Shown here piece after piece: positions 44,747 through 44,923 of a DNA stretch of 44,923 nt (its first letter is position 1; each line of letters starts with the position of its first letter). The notes under the pieces were generated by a model. That model was not told where the DNA came from, made no database searches, and worked only from the letters and a program-made list of their open reading frames with translations. The translations under genes were made by a program, and so were the position numbers. Origin of the DNA: a virus. Location: the IMG/VR virus record IMGVR_UViG_3300008111_000288, positions 1-44,923 of that record. The stretch is one strand, 5' to 3'.

Positions 44747-44923
44747 TATATCCTCCTTGTCATGGCTGCTGCCACAATATTTCCTGCAATAATTACAGGT
44801 ACAACTACTTCTTGTGCTTTTTCTCTTTGGTCATCTGTCATATCCTTACCCCATTCTGATGGGCTAAGTAATTTTTCAAAATCTATATCTGCAATGGCTC
44901 CGATTGGGTCTGATAAAAATGCT
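44746..44923 (-). CDS. C-terminal end of a gene entering from the right
   Basis: 58 C-terminal residues open to the edge (FLSDPIGAIADIDFEKLLSP ... NIVAAAMTRRI). A helical hydrophobic end. Function cannot be judged. Confidence 0.6.
   Translation of the reverse strand, partial: AFLSDPIGAIADIDFEKLLSPSEWGKDMTDDQREKAQEVVVPVIIAGNIVAAAMTRRI

Overview
The window is about 45 kb of an AT-rich tailed-phage genome; both ends are cut inside genes. The host is probably a low-GC actinobacterium. Evidence for this: a WhiB-type Fe-S regulator with all four cysteines and the GIWGG motif, an Lsr2-like protein, a DUF7455-type zinc protein, a gp88-family protein, perfect actinobacterial-style Crp/GlxR sites, and many leaderless mRNAs. 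A freshwater Nanopelagicales-like host fits the base composition, but that is inference.

Layout. (1) 1-11.7 kb, minus: structural module with collagen-like and repeat-built tail fibres, a very cysteine-rich protein, a fibre with a cupredoxin-like domain, and a holin-like protein. (2) 11.8-14.7 kb, minus: a class II ribonucleotide reductase interrupted by a frameshifting deletion, and a GT4 glycosyltransferase. (3) 14.7-17.9 kb, plus: secreted transglycosylase, small Zn protein, GT61-like glycosyltransferase, small genes and a candidate small RNA. (4) 17.9-19.9 kb, minus: HNH protein, deoC, small zinc and membrane peptides, tRNA-Ile(UAU). (5) 20.1-32.3 kb, plus: about 35 short early-type genes, tRNA-Asp, tRNA-CAU and a candidate structured RNA. 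(6) 32.3-32.8 kb: gene-free, AT-rich, DnaA-box-containing zone between converging blocks. (7) 32.8-44.9 kb, minus (one plus gene at 35.0 kb): speD plus a CDGSH Fe-S protein, 2OG oxygenase, histone-H1-like protein, secreted Ig-like protein, thioredoxin, secreted subtilase, Ntn hydrolase, WhiB, CHAP endolysin, membrane proteins and a lipoprotein.

The most distinctive signal is regulatory. The plus-strand early region carries at least 17 copies of a promoter made of (T/A)TGTCAG, exactly 11 nt, then a TATAAT-like -10. Many have a TGTGA-N6-TCACA Crp-type palindrome upstream, mostly at distances in steps of about 10 bp. A second promoter class, mainly on the minus strand, places the -10 exactly 6 nt before the ATG, so the mRNAs should be leaderless. 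Four intergenic gaps fold a hairpin onto the promoter itself.

Functionally, the genes suggest nucleotide salvage and reduction (RNR, DeoC, thioredoxin), surface glycan modification, secreted factors, lysis, and regulation tied to host Crp and WhiB systems. All product names rest on motifs read by eye; no database search was run.
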